From an uncultured Collinsella sp. (GTDB lineage Bacteria > Actinomycetota > Coriobacteriia > Coriobacteriales > Coriobacteriaceae), in NCBI GenBank assembly GCA_902479135.1, contig CABSNU010000009.1:1-64000 (forward strand): a stretch of 64,000 bases of DNA. The letters are read 5' to 3'. The stretch's first letter is position 1. The number at the start of each line of letters is the position of its first letter. Of this stretch, positions 19,629 to 27,657 are shown piece after piece. The notes beneath the pieces are model-generated. The model ran no database searches. It saw nothing but the letters and a program-made list of their open reading frames with translations, and had not been told where the DNA came from. The position numbers and the translations under genes are program-made.

Positions 19629-21713
19629 ATGGATACTACCGATAGCGCCTATGGCGACAAACTTATCCGCCTCGACACATTCGACACCGCCGTGGCGGTC
19701 GACCCCAGCGCCGAGGACGACGCCAAGCGCCGGTTTATGACGCTCATCCTGCAAACGGACCATCACAGCAACGGCAACATCGGCCATGTACTGCGTGCAA
19801 CCAACACCAACGGCGAGGTCTTTGCCGTTAAGCTACTCAAGGACAACGCCATCCTTTCCGGCCAAGCCCCCGATCGCTCCGCCGAGCAATCGGCCGCGCA
19901 TCTGGCCAATACCGCCGCGCTGTTCGAGGAGTACCGTCACCTGTGCACCGTCTCGCACCTGCGCGGATTTCCGCGTGTCTATGGCTACGGTTCTTGCGAG
20001 GACGACCCGCTCATCCTCATGGAGTGGGTCGAGGGCACCTCGCTCAAGCAGACGCTGCCCCTGCTTCCGCACGATACCTCGGGCGGGCTAACCACCCAGA
20101 TGGTCGCCGCCGTCGGAAACGCCGTGCTTCGCGCGCTCTTGATGACCCAAGGCCTCGTGAATCCGGTCGTCCATCGCGATCTGTCGCCCGCCAATATCAT
20201 GTTCCGCACCACCAGTCGAACGCTCGAGCAGCAGATTGCCGACTGCTCCTTTGACCCCTGCCTCATCGACATGGGCTCCGCGACCATGGCCCTCAGCGAC
20301 GATACGATCACCCGACGTGCCGACATCTGGCGCTTTGCCACGCCCGCATACGCCGCGCCCGAAATGCTCACGCAGGATATCGAAGGCATCGCGGCCCTTC
20401 GCCGCTCGCCCGCCATCGACGTCTATGCGCTTTCGAGCATTCTGTACCAGCTCTACAGCGGTCGTAAACCGTTCGATGTCGAGTCGACGGGCGCTGCGGC
20501 AACCGGCTCGTTCTATCTCATAAAGACCAAGACAAAACCGGCACCGCTCGAGCCGCGTTGCGAGGGCGACAAAGCGCTTGTCCAGATCATCATGAAGGGT
20601 CTCTCAGTCGAGCAGTGCGATCGTCCCACCGAGCAGCAGATGCTCGAGGTGCTCTCGGCATACCTCACCGATGCCGAATCCGAGGGCCGCGAAGGCGCGG
20701 GCAGTGACGCCGCAATCGACATCGACTCCGGTACACACCTTAAGGTCGACGTCGCCGGCGAGCGCGCGCGAGAGATCCTGGAGCAGGCCCGGCACGATGC
20801 CATGACCCGCCGCCGCTTTATTATCGGTGGCGTCGTTGCAGCCGTTGCGGGGCTCAGCGTCATTGGGGCGGCGACCCATGGCTTTGGCATCCCCGACTAC
20901 CTGGACGGCATCCGCGGTTCGCTTGACGACTACACTTGGGATCAGCTGCAGGAGATTTCGCTCAAGATTAAGGCCGCCGAGACCCGTAGCGAGGCACGCG
21001 AGATTGCCAAGCGCTATCACCTGCTCGATGCCGATGGGCATATCCCCTATCCGTGTACCAAGCGCGTCACGCTCACCAACGGGCTGCAGGTTGGCGCGCA
21101 GCTTGTGGGCATCCGCCACGATGAGCTTCTGGACGGGACGGGCAAGGCCGGACTGACGTTTATGTTCGATGCGGGTATTGCCGAGCGCAACGCTGCGGCT
21201 GAACCGCCGAGCGCCGGCTGGGCAGATTGCGAGCTGCGGGAATGGCTCAACGGCGACGGCCTTAAGCTGCTGCCCAACGAGTTGCGCGCACTCATCAAAT
21301 CTGTCAAAAAGATCTCGAATAACGCTGGCGCCGCCAACAGTGCATCGTGTCTGAGCGAGTTGCCCGCAACCCTTTGGCTGCCCGCCATGGTCGAGCTGTG
21401 CGGTACGCAACCGCCCGATTCGTTTGCCAAGGACTTTCACTACCTGGCCGACATCTATAACGGCGAGGGCAAGGAGTACCAACTCTTCCGCGAGCTCAAG
21501 GTAAGTCCGTATACCACGAACGAGACGTTGGTTCGCCAGTGGAAGGGCAAGGACGCCTGTTGGTGGGAACGAACGGCGAGTCCCGACACATCGGAGAGCG
21601 AAGGCACGCTCTATATGAACCGCGTGGGGCACGACGGCGACGTCTTTACGTACGCAACGCCTGCGGAAAAGCCAAACAAGCTAACCTGTGTGATCCCCGG
21701 GTTCTGTATCTAG
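19629..21713 (+). CDS. Membrane Ser/Thr protein kinase with C-terminal extracellular domain
   Basis: The 694-residue product starts with a kinase domain (residues ~35-345): VFAVKLLKD for the ATP-binding lysine, catalytic loop HRDLSPANI, an atypical LIDMGSA in place of DFG, and YAAPEML for APE. A juxtamembrane stretch is followed by one membrane segment (RRRFIIGGVVAAVAGLSVIG, near 400) and an extracellular part. That part contains a DUF6273-like pattern (ADCELREWLNG, TLWLPAMVEL, WWERTASP), which is common in sensor proteins of gut anaerobes. The change of DFG to DMG keeps the metal-binding Asp. It likely phosphorylates the FHA protein or cell-wall factors (inference). Confidence 0.85.
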   Translation: MDTTDSAYGDKLIRLDTFDTAVAVDPSAEDDAKRRFMTLILQTDHHSNGNIGHVLRATNTNGEVFAVKLLKDNAILSGQAPDRSAEQSAAHLANTAALFEEYRHLCTVSHLRGFPRVYGYGSCEDDPLILMEWVEGTSLKQTLPLLPHDTSGGLTTQMVAAVGNAVLRALLMTQGLVNPVVHRDLSPANIMFRTTSRTLEQQIADCSFDPCLIDMGSATMALSDDTITRRADIWRFATPAYAAPEMLTQDIEGIAALRRSPAIDVYALSSILYQLYSGRKPFDVESTGAAATGSFYLIKTKTKPAPLEPRCEGDKALVQIIMKGLSVEQCDRPTEQQMLEVLSAYLTDAESEGREGAGSDAAIDIDSGTHLKVDVAGERAREILEQARHDAMTRRRFIIGGVVAAVAGLSVIGAATHGFGIPDYLDGIRGSLDDYTWDQLQEISLKIKAAETRSEAREIAKRYHLLDADGHIPYPCTKRVTLTNGLQVGAQLVGIRHDELLDGTGKAGLTFMFDAGIAERNAAAEPPSAGWADCELREWLNGDGLKLLPNELRALIKSVKKISNNAGAANSASCLSELPATLWLPAMVELCGTQPPDSFAKDFHYLADIYNGEGKEYQLFRELKVSPYTTNETLVRQWKGKDACWWERTASPDTSESEGTLYMNRVGHDGDVFTYATPAEKPNKLTCVIPGFCI

Positions 21714-21754
21714 GCGGCGGGCGTCTTGCCGTGACGGGACCCCTCCCCGGCAAT

Positions 21755-21975
21755 TGTCTCGATCTGTAACACTAGCTCGGCAGATACAGGCCTAGATGTT
21801 ACAGAACGAGACAAACCCCAACCCTGCGAGACAACATCTCAATCTGTAACAGTAAGGGGTCAAAAACCGGTCCAGATGTTACAGATCGAGATGTTTGAGT
21901 TGACCGCGGACGGTCTGTCTCGATCTGTAACAGTTACGGCTCAAAAACTGGACCAGATGTTACAGATTGAGATGT
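21755..21975. repeat. Palindrome array 2 (3 units)
   Basis: Units lie at 21755-21813, 21834-21894 and 21916-21975. The arms follow TGTCTCGATCTGTAACA and its inverse, and starts are 79 and 82 bases apart. A single degenerate half-arm (TCTCATCTGTAAC) follows near 22009-22021, just upstream of the copper promoter, suggesting a decayed fourth unit. The array lies between the kinase gene and copA. Confidence 0.9.
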
Positions 21976-22045
21976 TTGGCAAGGACGGGCCATCGGCCAA
22001 CCATCCATTCTCATCTGTAACGAAATGTCATATTATTTTCTGCAC

Positions 22046-22078
22046 TAGACACCCCCAGGGGGTATGGGTGTATAGTAT
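22046..22078 (+). promoter_or_regulatory. Copper promoter with CsoR-type operator
   Basis: The palindrome ACACCCCCAGGGGGTAT at 22049-22065 matches the G-tract dyad bound by CsoR repressors. It sits between a TAGACA-like -35 (22046-22051) and a TATAGT -10 (22071-22076), so repressor binding would block the promoter. It is 45 bases upstream of copA. The regulator itself is encoded at 24898-25170. Confidence 0.65.
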
Positions 22079-22123
22079 CGGCAGGTTAACATTTCTGACA
22101 CTACGCCACAGAAAGGAGAAGCC

Positions 22124-24466
22124 ATGGCTCAAGATAAGTTCGACGTGGGTGGCATGACATGCGCCGCCTGCCAGGCGCACGTGGACCGCGCCGTCAGCAA
22201 GCTCGACGGCGTCCAAAGCGTCGCGGTCAACCTACTCGCCGGATCTATGCTGGTCGACTACGACCCCGCGCAGGTCACGCCCGACGACATCTGCACCGCC
22301 GTCGACCGCGCGGGCTACTCGGCATCGCCCGTCAGCGCGGGCACCGAAGCCGCCCCAAGCGGCAGCGCGCAAGCCAGGTCCGGCGCCGCCCATATGGAGT
22401 CGCCCACCAAAAAGCTGGAGGTCGCCGCCTCCGCCATGCGCACCCGCCTCATCATCTCGATCATCTTCCTCATCCCGCTGTTCTACATAGGCATGGGCCA
22501 TATGCTCGGCTGGCCGCTACCCGGCATCTTCACCGACCACACCCACAGCATGACGCTCGCGCTTACCGAGCTCGTCCTGCTCATCCCTATCGTCTACGTC
22601 AACGACGCGTACTTTATCAACGGCTTCAAATCGCTCGCGCACGGCGCACCCACCATGGATGCGCTCATCGCGGTCGGCGCTACCGCGTCCATCGCCTGGT
22701 CGCTCTACGCTATGTTTATCATGGCCGACCAGCTGGCCGCCGGGCAGGTCCACAATGCCATGATGACGGGCATGGACAACCTGTATTTTGAGAGTGCCGG
22801 CACGATCCTGTCGCTCGTCACCGTGGGCAAATACCTCGAGACGCGCAGTAAGTCCAAGACCGGCGGTGCCATCGAGGCGCTGATCGACTTGGCGCCCAAG
22901 ACCGCGACCGTCGTGGCCGAGGACGGCACCGAGACCACCGTCGACGTCGACGCCATCCTGCCCGGCCAGGTGCTGCGTGTGCGCCCCGGCGAGTCCATCC
23001 CCGTCGACGGCGTGGTGCTCGAGGGCGCCTCGGCCGTCGACGAAAGCGCGCTGACCGGCGAGTCCATCCCTGTGGAAAAGACCGCCGGCGACACCGTCAA
23101 CGCCGCCACGGTCAACCGCACCGGATCGTTTACCTTCCGTGCCACGCGCGTGGGCGCCGACACGTCGCTCGCCAAGATCATCCAGCTCGTCGAGGACGCC
23201 AACGCCACCAAGGCGCCCATCGCCCGCATGGCCGATAAGGTCGCCGGCGTGTTCGTACCCGTCGTGTTTGCGATCTCGGCCGTGACTTTTGTGGCGTGGA
23301 TGGTACTGACCGGCAGCGTCAACGAAGCGCTCACCTCCGCCGTGGCCGTGCTGGTGATCAGTTGTCCGTGCGCGTTGGGCCTGGCCACGCCGGTCGCCAT
23401 TATGGTCGGCACCGGCAAGGGCGCCGAGATGGGCATTCTGTTTAAGAGCGCCGAGGCGCTGGAGAATCTGCGCAACGTGGGCACCGTGGTGCTCGACAAG
23501 ACGGGCACCGTTACCCGCGGCAAGCCGGCCGTAACCGACATTGTGGTTGCCGAGCGCGTCGACGGCGCGCCCGTCATGAGCGAGAAAGCGCTGCTCAAGC
23601 TGGCCGCCGCACTGGAGCGCCAGAGCGAGCATCCGCTGGCAGAGGCGATTATGGCCGAGTGCGAGACACGCGGAATCGTCGCGCGCATGGTCGAGGACTT
23701 TGCCGCCGTGCCCGGCCGTGGCGTCACGGCGCGCGAAGGTCAAAACGCCATTGCCGCCGGCAACGTGCAGCTGATGAACGAGCTGGGAGTCACCGTGCCC
23801 GAGGGGCTCGCCGAGCAATTTGCCGCCGAGGGCAAGACGCCGCTGTTCTTTGCCAAGAACGGTGAGCTTGCCGGTACCATTGCCGTGGCCGATGAGGTTA
23901 AGGAGACGAGTGCCAGAGCCATTGCCGCGCTGCGCTCGCTCGGCGTCGACGTGCGCATGCTCACCGGCGATAACCGCGTGACGGCCGAGGCCATCGCCCG
24001 CCGCGTGGGGCTCACCAGCGAGCAGGTCATCGCCGACGTTCTACCCGCCGACAAGGAGCGCCACGTGCGCGAACTGCAGGACGCGGGCGGCAAGGTCGCC
24101 ATGGTGGGCGACGGCATCAACGACTCCCCCGCCCTGGCGCGCGCCGACGTGGGCCTTGCGATCGGCACCGGCGCCGACATCGCCAAGGAGGGTGCCGACG
24201 TGGTGCTCATGCGCAGCGATCTTATGGATGTCGCCCGCGCTATTGAGCTGTCGCGCGCCACGATCCGCAACATCAAGCAGGACCTGTTCTGGGCGCTGTT
24301 CTACAACGGCATCGGCATTCCGCTGGCCGCGGGCGTGTTCTTCCCCCTCACCGGCTGGCAGCTCTCGCCCATGTTCGGCGCCGCAGCGATGAGTCTGTCG
24401 AGCGTATGCGTCGTGAGCAATGCACTGCGCCTACGAACCTTCCGTCCATCAGTTGCGGTGAAATAG
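22124..24466 (+). CDS. copA: Copper-exporting P1B-type ATPase
   Basis: The 780-residue copper pump has one N-terminal heavy-metal domain (GMTCAACQAHV, residues ~9-65), a membrane domain, the transmembrane metal motif SCPCALGLATP, phosphorylation motif DKTGTVTRG, and hinge GDGINDSPALARADVG. It moves Cu(I) out of the cytoplasm. AAAGGAG precedes the ATG. The last residues (SVAVK) and the stop codon come from a dispersed palindrome (24451-24516) that appears to have landed in the 3' end of the gene, so the native C-terminus has probably been replaced. It is followed by copZ and csoR. Confidence 0.95.
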   Translation: MAQDKFDVGGMTCAACQAHVDRAVSKLDGVQSVAVNLLAGSMLVDYDPAQVTPDDICTAVDRAGYSASPVSAGTEAAPSGSAQARSGAAHMESPTKKLEVAASAMRTRLIISIIFLIPLFYIGMGHMLGWPLPGIFTDHTHSMTLALTELVLLIPIVYVNDAYFINGFKSLAHGAPTMDALIAVGATASIAWSLYAMFIMADQLAAGQVHNAMMTGMDNLYFESAGTILSLVTVGKYLETRSKSKTGGAIEALIDLAPKTATVVAEDGTETTVDVDAILPGQVLRVRPGESIPVDGVVLEGASAVDESALTGESIPVEKTAGDTVNAATVNRTGSFTFRATRVGADTSLAKIIQLVEDANATKAPIARMADKVAGVFVPVVFAISAVTFVAWMVLTGSVNEALTSAVAVLVISCPCALGLATPVAIMVGTGKGAEMGILFKSAEALENLRNVGTVVLDKTGTVTRGKPAVTDIVVAERVDGAPVMSEKALLKLAAALERQSEHPLAEAIMAECETRGIVARMVEDFAAVPGRGVTAREGQNAIAAGNVQLMNELGVTVPEGLAEQFAAEGKTPLFFAKNGELAGTIAVADEVKETSARAIAALRSLGVDVRMLTGDNRVTAEAIARRVGLTSEQVIADVLPADKERHVRELQDAGGKVAMVGDGINDSPALARADVGLAIGTGADIAKEGADVVLMRSDLMDVARAIELSRATIRNIKQDLFWALFYNGIGIPLAAGVFFPLTGWQLSPMFGAAAMSLSSVCVVSNALRLRTFRPSVAVK

Positions 24467-24516
24467 GGCGTAATATGCTGAGCTAAACCGCTTTTAGTCC
24501 GTATTCCACCGCAACT
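24451..24516. repeat. AGTTGCGG palindrome, copy 1
   Basis: The left arm AGTTGCGGTGAAATAGGG and right arm AGTCCGTATTCCACCGCAACT are inverted relatives. The left arm encodes the last five codons and the stop of copA. Similar copies lie at 24789-24855 and 40276-40343. Confidence 0.8.
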
Positions 24517-24544
24517 TTAGGTACTCAACGAAAAGGAGACAACC

Positions 24545-24766
24545 ATGAACTACACGATCAAAACCTCCGGCCTTATGTGCGGCCATTGCGACGCCACTGT
24601 CGAGACCGCGCTGCTCAACGTGGCCGGCGTGACCGATGCCGATGCCGACCACGAGACCCAGACCGTCCAGGTGGAGTGCGCCGACACCATAACCGCCGAG
24701 CAGCTCGCCGCCGCCGTCGAAGGCGCCGGCGAGAAGTTCCACGCCCTGTCCGTGACCGCCGCCTAG
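24545..24766 (+). CDS. copZ: Copper chaperone, heavy-metal-associated domain protein
   Basis: The 73-residue protein is a single heavy-metal-associated domain with the metal site MCGHC (Cys12 and Cys15) and the usual beta-alpha-beta-beta-alpha-beta pattern. It carries Cu(I) to the ATPase. The MCGHC variant (in place of MTCxxC) is common in Gram-positive chaperones. AAAAGGAG precedes the start. It lies 78 bases after copA, separated by the dispersed palindrome. Confidence 0.88.
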   Translation: MNYTIKTSGLMCGHCDATVETALLNVAGVTDADADHETQTVQVECADTITAEQLAAAVEGAGEKFHALSVTAA

Positions 24767-24788
24767 CAACTGCCGCCTGTCCCTCAGA

Positions 24789-24855
24789 AGTTGCGGTGAA
24801 ATACGGACTGTTGAGCCGCCCTAGGCCTTTAAACAGTCCGTATTTCACCGCAACT
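24789..24855. repeat. AGTTGCGG palindrome, copy 2
   Basis: This is an almost perfect inverted repeat: AGTTGCGGTGAAATACGGAC and its complement, with a roughly 20-base loop. It lies between copZ and csoR, so transcripts of the operon would contain a long stem here that may limit csoR expression or define the RNA end. Confidence 0.88.
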
Positions 24856-24897
24856 GATGGGGGTATCTGGAAGATCGACCAGAAACGAGGACCCGCC

Positions 24898-25170
24898 ATG
24901 ATGGCAGACCATAAATCGGTGACCCGCATGCTCAAGACGGCTCGCGGGCAGATCGACGGCATCCTGAGGATGGTCGAGGAGGACCGTTACTGCGTCGACA
25001 TCTCCACGCAGCTCATGGCGACGCAGGCACTCATCGCGCGCATTAACGCCGATGTGCTCAAAGCCCATATCGAGGGCTGCGTCGCATCTGCCATCGAATC
25101 GGGCGACGAAGAACTCAAAGCCGCCAAGCTCGCCGAAATCGAACGCGTCGTCGACAAGCTCGCCAAGTAA
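24898..25170 (+). CDS. csoR: CsoR-family copper-sensing repressor
   Basis: This 90-residue all-helical protein has the CsoR metal triad Cys32, His57 and Cys61 (YCVDIS and LKAHIEGC). This is the Cu(I)-binding set, as opposed to the nickel- or sulfide-sensing variants. It represses when free of copper and releases DNA when Cu(I) binds. Its expected target is the dyad at 22049-22065. The start could be either of two adjacent ATGs; GAGG lies about ten bases upstream of the first. It is the last gene of the copper set. Confidence 0.92.
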   Translation: MMADHKSVTRMLKTARGQIDGILRMVEEDRYCVDISTQLMATQALIARINADVLKAHIEGCVASAIESGDEELKAAKLAEIERVVDKLAK

Positions 25171-25237
25171 TTGGTGCGAAGGGGACAGGTACGTTTGCAC
25201 CACCTTGGTGCAGATTAACCTGTCCCCCATGCACCAA
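25171..25237. repeat. TTGGTGC/GGGACAGGT nested palindrome
   Basis: Nested inverted repeats lie directly after the csoR stop. TTGGTGC and GGGGACAGGT on the left pair with ACCTGTCCCC and GCACCAA on the right, and an inner TGCACCA pairs with TGGTGCA. Relatives lie at 9416-9448 and 61356-61422. Confidence 0.75.
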
Positions 25238-25282
25238 ATGGGGTATAAAGGCGTGCAGCATATCGAATGAGAGGCAGTTTGC

Positions 25283-25756
25283 ATGGATAACTTTATGAAA
25301 GGTCGCAACGGTGCCGACGAACTCACCATCGTGCTTGGCTTTTTCGGCATCATCCTCGCGATGATCGGGTCGCTCGCACATTTCCAGTGGCTCAGCTGGA
25401 TCGCCATCGCCGTCATCGTGATCGGCGTGCTGCGCGGCTTGTCCAAGAACGTCGATGCCCGCCGCAAGGAGAACGAGGCCTTTGTCGCCGCGACCGCCAA
25501 CGTTCCCGGCTTGGGCAAGTTCGTCGCCAGCTTGGACGGCGGCGCTGCGGCGGCCAATGCCTCGCGCGCAGCCGGCACCAGCAAAGAAGACCTGGAGCGC
25601 GCCAAGCGCACAGCCAAGAAAATGTGGAAGGGTCGAAAGACCACGGCCTACCTCAAGTGCCCCAACTGCGGCCAGATGCTCTCCGTCCCCAAGGGCAAGG
25701 GCAAAATCCGCGTCACCTGCCCCAAGTGCCACGCCAAGATGGAAACCCGCTCCTAG
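25283..25756 (+). CDS. Membrane-anchored zinc-ribbon protein
   Basis: The 157-residue product has two adjacent hydrophobic segments near residues 10-55 (IVLGFFGIILAMIG and WIAIAVIVIGVL), a basic linker and a C-terminal zinc ribbon: CPNCGQMLSVPKGKGKIRVTC followed by PKC. The ribbon resembles those of rubredoxin-like and RNA-polymerase-subunit-type zinc knuckles. No catalytic motif is visible and the function is unknown. It is transcribed alone and ends near a strong bidirectional terminator. Confidence 0.75.
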   Translation: MDNFMKGRNGADELTIVLGFFGIILAMIGSLAHFQWLSWIAIAVIVIGVLRGLSKNVDARRKENEAFVAATANVPGLGKFVASLDGGAAAANASRAAGTSKEDLERAKRTAKKMWKGRKTTAYLKCPNCGQMLSVPKGKGKIRVTCPKCHAKMETRS

Positions 25757-25766
25757 CGCCCGTACG

Positions 25767-25798
25767 TGGGACAAATTAATCAGGTTTGTTTGTCCCAA
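25767..25798. repeat. TGGGACAAA inverted repeat
   Basis: TGGGACAAA pairs with TTTGTCCCA around a short A+T-rich spacer. It resembles the GGGACAGGTT-type elements at 49160-49195 and 61292-61324. Confidence 0.45.
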
Positions 25799-25818
25799 AT
25801 CTTAAGCATTTGTTCGAT

Positions 25819-25857
25819 AAAAAAGCCGAGGCCTCGCACTGAGACCTCGGCTTTTTT
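25819..25857. terminator. Bidirectional terminator
   Basis: AAAAAAGCCGAGG pairs with CCTCGGCTTTTTT, giving a T-run on both strands. It serves the zinc-ribbon gene (plus) and the amidohydrolase gene (minus). Confidence 0.9.
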
Positions 25858-25906
25858 GCATGGGGCGACGACATTCGACGAAGCTGTCGCCCCGTCACGC
25901 CAGAGC

Positions 25907-27277
25907 CTACGCCACGCCGTCGCGGGCGAGCTCCTCGGCCAGCGCCTCGGCAGGCATGGCCATGATCGCGTCGAGCTCGGTGTCAACCTCGGAAATGTGC
26001 TTGACCTTCAGCTTGCGCACCAAGCCGCCGCGGCACATCACGTGCGCCGGCTCGCGCAGGGCCGACAGGTCATCCAGAGGATTCTCGCGCGTCACCAAAA
26101 TGTCGGCCGCCTTGCCGCACTCGATCGTGCCGGTCTCGTCGCCCAGGCCCAGCAGCTCGGCATTGACCTGCGTGGCCGTGTGTAGCGCAAAGGCATTGCT
26201 CACGCCGACGTACTTGGCAAAGTAAGCCACCTCGCGCCACATGTCGTACTGCGTCACGAACGGGCAGCTCGAGTCCGTGCCCAGGCCCACCTTGACGCCG
26301 GCATCCAGTGCGGCGCGGGCGCTCTCGATAATACCCGAGCACACGATGTCACCGTTCTTCTTTTGCGTATCGGTCGAATGGGTCTTCTCCGGATCGAGCA
26401 GTACAAACGGCAACGCCGGACTGATCGTGCAGGTCACGCTCGGTGCGCGCCCCTCGAGCTGCGTACCCGCGGCGCCGCGATACAGGTCCAAGATCTCGGG
26501 CGTCATCGGAGCGCCATGCTCGATCGTGTCGACGCCGGCCTGAAGCGCGGCCTTTACGCCCTCAGTGCTCTCGACATGGGCCATAACCGGAAGGCCAACC
26601 TCGTGTGCCGCTTTGCACGCCGCCGCGGCGACATCGACCGGCATGCGCAGCACGCCAGGCTCTCCCACTTCGGTCGCATCGAACACGCCGCCCGTCACGA
26701 ACAACTTGATGACGTCGGCACCGCGCGCATACAGGTCGCGTACCTGCTCGGCTGCCTCGGCGGGACTATTGGCTACCTGCGCGAACAAGCCTGCGCCATG
26801 ACCGCCCGGCACCGTGACGCCCGTGCCCGGCGCGACAAGACGCGGACCCTGATACTTGCCGGCGTCGATGGCGTTGCGCACGGCGATGTCGGCAAACAGC
26901 GGATCGCCCGCACCACGCACCGTGGTCACGCCACTTGCCAGCTGTTGCTGGGCGCTGCCTTTGAGGATGTGGCGGACGATGGCGCGGCCCATGGGGTTGT
27001 CGAGCTTCTTCATGAGCGCGCCCGCATCGCCCGCCGAAACCGGCTTGCCCGAGCCGCACAGATGCACATGCATATTGATGAGACCTGGCATGAGATACGC
27101 CCCTGCCAGGTCGATGACCTCGGCACCTGCAGGCGCCTGCGCCACAGCACTCGGCCCCATCCACGTGATGACACCGCGCTCAACGGCCACGGCCATGTCG
27201 GGCTGCGGCTCCATATGTTCCGAACCATCCAGAACGGTCGCATTGATAAACAACGTGGGACGATCGGCAGTCGCCAT
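25907..27277 (-). CDS. Amidohydrolase family protein (imidazolonepropionase-like)
   Basis: This 456-residue metal-dependent hydrolase has the HxH motif in NMHVHL, a catalytic-type histidine in VMAHVES, then EHGAPM and Asp in GLGTDSS. The layout matches the amidohydrolase superfamily branch of imidazolonepropionase-like and prolidase-type enzymes. Substrate is not determinable. The start at 27277 was chosen for GGGGAGGAG upstream; an in-frame ATG 33 bases earlier lies inside the palindrome at 27303-27318. It is monocistronic by layout. Confidence 0.85.
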   Translation of the reverse strand: MATADRPTLFINATVLDGSEHMEPQPDMAVAVERGVITWMGPSAVAQAPAGAEVIDLAGAYLMPGLINMHVHLCGSGKPVSAGDAGALMKKLDNPMGRAIVRHILKGSAQQQLASGVTTVRGAGDPLFADIAVRNAIDAGKYQGPRLVAPGTGVTVPGGHGAGLFAQVANSPAEAAEQVRDLYARGADVIKLFVTGGVFDATEVGEPGVLRMPVDVAAAACKAAHEVGLPVMAHVESTEGVKAALQAGVDTIEHGAPMTPEILDLYRGAAGTQLEGRAPSVTCTISPALPFVLLDPEKTHSTDTQKKNGDIVCSGIIESARAALDAGVKVGLGTDSSCPFVTQYDMWREVAYFAKYVGVSNAFALHTATQVNAELLGLGDETGTIECGKAADILVTRENPLDDLSALREPAHVMCRGGLVRKLKVKHISEVDTELDAIMAMPAEALAEELARDGVA

Positions 27278-27302
27278 ATCGGACTCCTCCCCCTCAATTA
27301 AC

Positions 27303-27318
27303 ATGAACATTTGTTCAT
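27303..27318 (-). promoter_or_regulatory. Candidate operator upstream of the amidohydrolase gene
   Basis: A perfect dyad, ATGAACA-TT-TGTTCAT, lies about 26 bases before the chosen start. Spacing and shape fit a TetR- or MarR-type repressor site. No regulator gene is adjacent, so the binding protein is unknown. Confidence 0.4.
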
Positions 27319-27430
27319 TATCACCTAGTCCAGTAGGGCTGCTGCAGACATATCGGCTAACGGAGAAAGGAGGGGAATATGAGGGAGGACGGGAGTCGAT
27401 GCAGCCCTTCCCCAGCGGTGCCTACAAAAC

Positions 27431-27650
27431 ATCTCAATCTGTAACAGGAGAACCGTCTTTGAGCCTCCAGATGTTACAGAACAAGATCTTTCGGTCGCAT
27501 ACCCACCCTTTATCTCAATCTGTAACAGATAGACCGGTTTTCAGCAGCTAGATGTTACAGATTGAGACATTCGGTCGAGGCCGCACTTGTTCATCTCAAT
27601 CTGTAACAATTACGGGCCCAAACAGCCCCAAGATGTTACAGACCGAGACA
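27431..27650. repeat. Palindrome array 3 (3 units)
   Basis: Units lie at 27431-27488, 27511-27568 and 27592-27650, with starts 80 and 81 bases apart. The first two units and the spacer are close relatives of the first two units of array 4 (28754-28892), down to loop and spacer sequence, pointing to duplication of whole sub-arrays. Confidence 0.92.
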
Positions 27651-27657
27651 AACCCTC

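Noticed and set aside
22124..22330. Two heavy-metal domains in CopA
   Set aside because: Only one GMTCAAC motif is present before the membrane domain.
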